From the NCBI GenBank assembly GCA_016200025.1, contig JACQFO010000037.1, positions 1 to 9,842 on the forward strand: DNA of 9,842 nt. Reading direction: 5' to 3'. The position numbers and the translations under genes were made by a program. The stretch is from Nitrososphaerota archaeon (GTDB lineage Archaea > Thermoproteota > Nitrososphaeria > Nitrososphaerales > Gagatemarchaeaceae). The notes under the pieces were generated by a model. It did not search any database. It was not told the DNA's origin and was given only the letters and a program-made list of their open reading frames with translations. The stretch's first letter is position 1, and each line of letters starts with the position of its first letter. This document shows, piece after piece, positions 6,084 through 9,842 of the stretch.

Positions 6084-6475
6084 GGTGAAGTTGAGATTCC
6101 GGCGGTTTCTGACATCTGCCGGACGAGGTCAGGTTCCACCACTCCGTAGCCCATTGACTCTGTTCCGTCGGCGAGCGTCATAGGAAGGCGGGAAACGTGG
6201 TAGGGGACTTCGAACTCGGCGGCCTTCGATTCCTCTTCCGTCTCGTAGAGCTTGGACCAGACCCCTGCCCTGCGGGCGAAGAGGAGGACCTTGACCACTC
6301 GCCTCTCTCCGAAACCACCCCCGCGGCCCCCCGAAGCGAGGGAACCCTCAGCGATCTTGAGCAGGAAGAGCCGATTGTCCGCTGCCGCGTCCTTCAAGTC
6401 GACATCGGCCTCGGCGATGACGATCACACGGGAACCGCCTGACAGAGACGAGGAGAGTTCCTCTAGGCTGTCCAT
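6080..6475 (-). CDS. Hypothetical soluble protein, 131 aa
   Basis: I do not recognise this protein. It has no cysteine, signal peptide or membrane helix. The N-terminal half has a strand RVIVIAEADVDL followed by an acidic helix (KDAAADNRLFLLKIAEG), a glycine-rich turn GGRGGGFGERR (51-61 or so), a strand VVKVLLFARRAG, and a C-terminal half with SRLPMTLADGTESMGYGVVEPDLV. The balance is alpha/beta. A start at GTG 6481 is possible, but ATG 6475 lies 27 nt from a TATAAAA box, the best spacing for a leaderless message, so I prefer it. The gene has its own promoter and ends inside the promoter of the epimerase. Codon use matches its neighbours. No function is assigned. Confidence 0.65.
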   Translation of the reverse strand: MDSLEELSSSLSGGSRVIVIAEADVDLKDAAADNRLFLLKIAEGSLASGGRGGGFGERRVVKVLLFARRAGVWSKLYETEEESKAAEFEVPYHVSRLPMTLADGTESMGYGVVEPDLVRQMSETAGISTSP

Positions 6476-6498
6476 TGTCACGCGCGGGCGTCCGAGCC

Positions 6499-6505
6499 TA
6501 TAAAA
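6499..6505 (-). promoter_or_regulatory. TATA box for the 131-aa gene
   Basis: TATAAAA on the plus strand (TTTTATA on the minus), centred 27 nt upstream of ATG 6475, in the 45-nt gap after the Nudix stop. It is the clearest TATA element in the window and argues for the ATG over the GTG two codons earlier. Confidence 0.65.
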
Positions 6506-6526
6506 GCGTCAGGCGCCTGAAACGAG

Positions 6527-7033
6527 TCAACGAGATTCCAGGAATAAGGCGAGAAGCAGCCTCGCGTCCTCGGTCAGAGGGCCCAGTCGCACCATTCTGC
6601 GCAGCTCAGTAACGCTGAACTCTTTGACCCGCTCGAGCTCCTTTGGGTCGATTATTACCCTGGCATCAGACCTGGCGACGAAGAGCCGAACCCATTCCCG
6701 CTCTGTGAGACCCCCGGAGGTGACAGCAGGGAGCAGGGCTTTTGCGATCGTATTCACGTGGGCTCTGAGACCCAGCTCCTCCGCGAGCTCCCTTCTCGCT
6801 GCGGCCGGGTAGGACTCGTGCCTCCTCACGTGCCCCGTGCACGAAAGCGTCCAAAGCCCGGGCTGCCAGATGTCTGAGCTGCTCCTCTGCTGGAGGAGGA
6901 ACCTCCCCCGCTGCCGTTCCACGATGACCGCGACCGCACGGTGAAGGAGGCCCCTGGACAGGCATTCCTTGAGCGTGGAGGTGCCGATGACCATGTCCCG
7001 ACCGTCGACGACGTCGACGACTTCATTGTCCAC
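6527..7033 (-). CDS. Nudix hydrolase (IPP isomerase-like subfamily)
   Basis: Nudix enzymes hydrolyse nucleoside diphosphates linked to another group. The signature is perfect: G67, five residues, E73, seven residues, then RELAEELGL (81-89), fitting Gx5Ex7REUxEExGU, so metal binding should be intact. Upstream the protein has VVDGRDMVIGTSTLKECLSRGLLHRAVAVIV, the arrangement seen in isopentenyl-diphosphate isomerase-like Nudix proteins such as YfcD, and WTLSCTGHV preceding the box. The characteristic glutamate motif (E. coli Idi Glu116) of true type 1 isomerases is not apparent, and archaea usually use the type 2 enzyme, so a hydrolase is more likely. Length 168 is normal. GTG 7033 lies 10 nt after the carB stop, and the ribosome site TGAGG overlaps that stop, so the two are probably co-transcribed. 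Confidence 0.85.
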   Translation of the reverse strand: MDNEVVDVVDGRDMVIGTSTLKECLSRGLLHRAVAVIVERQRGRFLLQQRSSSDIWQPGLWTLSCTGHVRRHESYPAAARRELAEELGLRAHVNTIAKALLPAVTSGGLTEREWVRLFVARSDARVIIDPKELERVKEFSVTELRRMVRLGPLTEDARLLLALFLESR

Positions 7034-7041
7034 GGGCCAAG

Positions 7042-7046
7042 CCTCA
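7042..7046 (-). promoter_or_regulatory. Ribosome binding site overlapping the carB stop
   Basis: TGAGG on the minus strand, 8 nt before GTG 7033. Its TGA is the carB stop codon, indicating translation of the Nudix gene from the carB message. Confidence 0.5.
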
Positions 7047-9842
7047 TTGGCGCACGCAGAGCAAGAGGGCCTCTGCCTCCTCCTTCGTCGAAATGACCTG
7101 CACTTGGAGGTCGACGGCCTTGCGCCTCGCGGCGCGCCCTTTCTCCGAGGTGGTGTTGGAGTTCGAGTTGAAGGAGAGGACGAAACGGATCTTTCCCCCG
7201 GAAATCAGTGATAGGGCCTCCTCGAACTGGCGCTCGGTGGATTTTTCGCCGAGCCCAGTTACCTCTATGCCCAGGTCCTTGAACCTCGAGACGAGCCCGG
7301 CAGCGGAAGACTCTTCCTGCCACGGCTCGAAGAGAATGAGGCCTCTGTCGCCCCTCTTTGGGATCTTGTGGCCTGTGGCAAGGAGGGCCTGCGCGAGGGC
7401 CTCTGCAAACGTGTCACCAAAGCACGCCACCTCCCCTGTCGAACGCATCTCAACCCCAAGCCTCGGGTCCGCTCCGTCCATCTGCAGGAATGAGAATTGT
7501 GGGGCCTTCACCACGAATCTCTTGGGCTCTTCAACGTCTGACTTCCGTTTCAGCTGGCCGCCGAGGAGCACGGGCGCAACGACGTCGACCAGGTTGACCC
7601 CGGTCGCCTTGCAGACATAGGGGAGGGAACGCGACGCCCTGAGGTTGCATTCGATGACATAGACCGACATCCCCCTGACCAGGAACTGGATGTTCAGGGG
7701 CCCCTTGGCCCTGAGTTCGCGGGCTATGCTCCGGGTGTAGGTCCGAATCTTCTCCTTCGCGGCCCTGGTGATCGATACTGTAGGTATGGACATTATTGCG
7801 TCGCCAGAGTGGATTCCCGCGTTTTGGACGTGCTCTATTATTGCCCCAATGACCGTGTTGGTCCCGTCGGAGACTGCGTCGACTTCCACCTCTCGGGCCC
7901 CGTCGATGAATTCGCTGACTGTGACTGGATACTCGGGGTTGACCAGCGAGGCCCTGATGATGTATGTCTCGAGGTCAGAGGGGTCCCAGATGACCCTCAT
8001 GGCAGACCCGCTGAGCACGTGGGAGGGCCTGACTATGACCGGGTAACCGACCCTGGCGCAGAATGAGGCCGCTTCCGCGGGGGACCGGAAGCTCCCCCAG
8101 CCAGGCTGGGGGATCCCCAGCCTGTCGAGCAGGGCGCTAAACTTGGACCTGTCCTCGGCGGTTTCGATTGACTGTGATGAGGTCCCGATGACCGTGACCC
8201 CCCGCTTCTCGAGGGCCTCCGCGAGGTCGTTGGGGGTCTGGCCCCCCACGCAGAGGACCATGCCCATGGGTTTCTCCTTGTCGTAGATGGAAAGGAGCCT
8301 CTCGACTGTAAGCTCTTCGAAGTAGAGCCTGTCGCTCATGTCGAAGTCAGTCGAGACCGTCTCAGGATTGCAGTTGACCACGACCACTTCCTCGACCCCG
8401 TTCTCTTTCAAGGCCCATGCCATGTTCATCGTCCCCCAGTCGAATTCTACGGAGCTGCCGATCCTGTAGGGGCCGGCCCCGAGGACCATGACCTTGCTCC
8501 TCGCTGTCGCGGCTGCCTCGTCCACGGAGGCGTCGAAAGTCTGGTAAAGGTAGTTGGTCCTGGCGGGCCACTCGGCTGCCAGGGTGTCTATGACTTTCGT
8601 AACTGGAACGACGCCCATCCTCGCCCTTGATTCTCTCACCAGGTCTTCGTCCACACCGAGTAACTCACCTATCTGTCGGTCGGAGAAGCCGAGCTTCTTC
8701 GCCTGGGCGAGGGTCTCTCGGCCCGGGATGGAGCCGGGTGTCAGGGCCTCGAGGCGGGTGTGGAATTCGACCACGTTCTTGAATTTCGAGATGAACCAGG
8801 GGTCCACTTCGCTCCTAGAGGCTACTTCATCGACGGGCAGGCCTGCCCTGAGAGCATCGACGAGGTCGAAGGCGACCGTGTCGGTTGGGTGTTCGAGCCT
8901 TCCCACCGCAACGGACTTGGTGGGGGGCTCAGTCCTGAGCCTAACGACCCCTTCGTGTTGGGGGTTCGCCATGCGCGTTGCCTTTTGGATGGTTTCTTCG
9001 AACCCTCGCCCGATGGCCATCACCTCGCCGATGGACTTCATCGAGGTCCCGATCGTCCGCACTGCGCCATCGAACTTGTCTGTGTCCCACCTAGGCATCT
9101 TCACGACAAGGTAGTCGAGCGAGGGCTCGAAGAGGGCGGTGGTCACCCCGGAGACCTTGTTCTTGAGCTCGGTGAGGCTGTATCCGAGGGCGAGCTTGGT
9201 CGCGATGTAGGCCAGGGGATAGCCTGTCGCCTTCGAGGCGAGAGCCGAGGAGCGGGAGAGCCTTGCGTTGATTTCGATCGCCGCGTATCTCTCCGAGGAT
9301 GGGTGGAGGGCAAACTGAATGTTGCACTCCCCCACTATCCCGCACGTCCGGGCGGCGAGCAGGGAGGCCGATCTCAGAGAGTGGTATTCGGAGTTGGTCA
9401 GGGTCTGCGAAGGCGCCACGACGATGTTGTCTCCTGTGTGGACCCTCATCCCAAGCATGTTTTCCATGTTGCAGATCACGACAGAGTTCTCTTTGCTGTC
9501 CCGCATGATCTCGTACTCGATCTGTTTCCAACCTCCGAGGTATTCTTCGACCAAGACCTGGTGCGTGAGTGAGCTGTTGAGGCCCCTCTCTACGATTCGC
9601 TGGAGCTCGGCGTCGGACCTCGCGACCCCTCCTCCCTTGCCCCCGAGGGTGTAGGCGACCCTGATTATTACTGGGTACGACAGCTCCTTTGCGGCCTGTC
9701 TCGCCTCCTTCAGGGAGTAGACCGCCTTGCTCTTCGGGACTGGGATACCTGCATCAAGCATGGTCTTCTTGAACAGATCTCTGTCCTCCGTCACCTGGAT
9801 GCCTCGGATCGGGGTCCCCAGGACCTTGATGTGATATTTGTC
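7044..9842 (-). CDS. carB: Carbamoyl-phosphate synthase large subunit, 5' end outside window
   Basis: Makes carbamoyl phosphate from bicarbonate, ammonia (from glutamine via CarA) and two ATP, for pyrimidine and arginine synthesis. 932 residues are visible; about 110 N-terminal residues lie beyond the right edge, since the first visible residues (DKYHIKVLGTPIRGIQVTEDR) are the usual lead-in to the first ATP-grasp domain. Counting from the visible end: ATP-grasp 1 about 17-290 with GGKGGG (67-72) and EINARLSRSS (190-199); linker/oligomerisation about 326-446; second synthetase half starting GAGPYRIGSSVEFDW (455-469), with HVQNAGIHSGDA (671-682) and ECNLRASRS (731-739); MGS-like regulatory domain about 834-932. 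Many signature words are those of the eukaryotic CAD/CPS1 enzymes. The terminal domain is divergent. GTG 9794 is in frame but is not the start. The Nudix gene follows 10 nt later. Confidence 0.96.
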   Translation of the reverse strand, partial: DKYHIKVLGTPIRGIQVTEDRDLFKKTMLDAGIPVPKSKAVYSLKEARQAAKELSYPVIIRVAYTLGGKGGGVARSDAELQRIVERGLNSSLTHQVLVEEYLGGWKQIEYEIMRDSKENSVVICNMENMLGMRVHTGDNIVVAPSQTLTNSEYHSLRSASLLAARTCGIVGECNIQFALHPSSERYAAIEINARLSRSSALASKATGYPLAYIATKLALGYSLTELKNKVSGVTTALFEPSLDYLVVKMPRWDTDKFDGAVRTIGTSMKSIGEVMAIGRGFEETIQKATRMANPQHEGVVRLRTEPPTKSVAVGRLEHPTDTVAFDLVDALRAGLPVDEVASRSEVDPWFISKFKNVVEFHTRLEALTPGSIPGRETLAQAKKLGFSDRQIGELLGVDEDLVRESRARMGVVPVTKVIDTLAAEWPARTNYLYQTFDASVDEAAATARSKVMVLGAGPYRIGSSVEFDWGTMNMAWALKENGVEEVVVVNCNPETVSTDFDMSDRLYFEELTVERLLSIYDKEKPMGMVLCVGGQTPNDLAEALEKRGVTVIGTSSQSIETAEDRSKFSALLDRLGIPQPGWGSFRSPAEAASFCARVGYPVIVRPSHVLSGSAMRVIWDPSDLETYIIRASLVNPEYPVTVSEFIDGAREVEVDAVSDGTNTVIGAIIEHVQNAGIHSGDAIMSIPTVSITRAAKEKIRTYTRSIARELRAKGPLNIQFLVRGMSVYVIECNLRASRSLPYVCKATGVNLVDVVAPVLLGGQLKRKSDVEEPKRFVVKAPQFSFLQMDGADPRLGVEMRSTGEVACFGDTFAEALAQALLATGHKIPKRGDRGLILFEPWQEESSAAGLVSRFKDLGIEVTGLGEKSTERQFEEALSLISGGKIRFVLSFNSNSNTTSEKGRAARRKAVDLQVQVISTKEEAEALLLCVRQ

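Noticed and set aside
6527..7033. Calling the Nudix protein a type 1 isopentenyl-diphosphate isomerase
   Set aside because: Only the N-terminal layout resembles it; the expected catalytic glutamate motif is not evident, and archaea usually carry the unrelated type 2 enzyme.
8760..9572. Plus-strand open frame of 270 codons over carB
   Set aside because: It is rich in H, G, R and D with no domain, antisense to conserved ATP-grasp sequence, and so is a GC-driven shadow.

Overview
The window looks like a chromosomal stretch of a GC-rich archaeon. The clues are an archaeal-type ribosomal protein uS10, an archaeal winged-helix regulator of the kind paired with small membrane proteins, an aKMT-type protein lysine methyltransferase, and AT-rich TATA-like boxes about 20-45 nt upstream of many start codons. 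A lineage in or near Nitrososphaerota/Thaumarchaeota (TACK group) is my best guess, but this is inference. There is no rRNA, tRNA, CRISPR array, insertion sequence or phage gene that I can see.

Layout, left to right. Plus strand, 116-824: a winged-helix regulator whose start codon cannot be found in its open frame, followed by a 92-residue three-helix membrane protein with a strong Shine-Dalgarno and a TTG start. Minus strand, 863-2513: an all-helical 107-residue orphan, a 137-residue protein with two CxxC...CxxD zinc-ribbon-like modules, and a HAD-IIA (NagD-like) phosphatase. A divergent control region of about 150 bp follows. Plus strand, 2663-4485: an aldehyde dehydrogenase with all catalytic residues and then uS10 with its own promoter. 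Minus strand, 4553-9842: an aKMT/FAM173-like methyltransferase (tail to tail with uS10), an extended-SDR nucleotide-sugar epimerase-like protein, a 131-residue orphan, a Nudix hydrolase, and the large subunit of carbamoyl-phosphate synthase, which runs off the right edge and lacks its first ~110 residues.

How the genes fit together. Only two pairs look like operons: the regulator with the membrane protein, and carB with the Nudix gene (10 nt apart, the Shine-Dalgarno overlapping the carB stop). Most other genes carry their own TATA-like box close to the start codon, pointing to single-gene, often leaderless transcription. Content is mostly housekeeping: pyrimidine/arginine precursor synthesis, translation, sugar metabolism, phosphatase, aldehyde oxidation. 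The points that stand out are the eukaryote (CAD/CPS1)-like sequence of CarB with a divergent C-terminal regulatory domain, the missing start of the regulator, the unassigned zinc-ribbon protein, and a promoter whose TATA box contains the stop codon of the upstream gene. I do not see convincing evidence of a new multi-gene system; the regulator/membrane-protein pair is the closest candidate.
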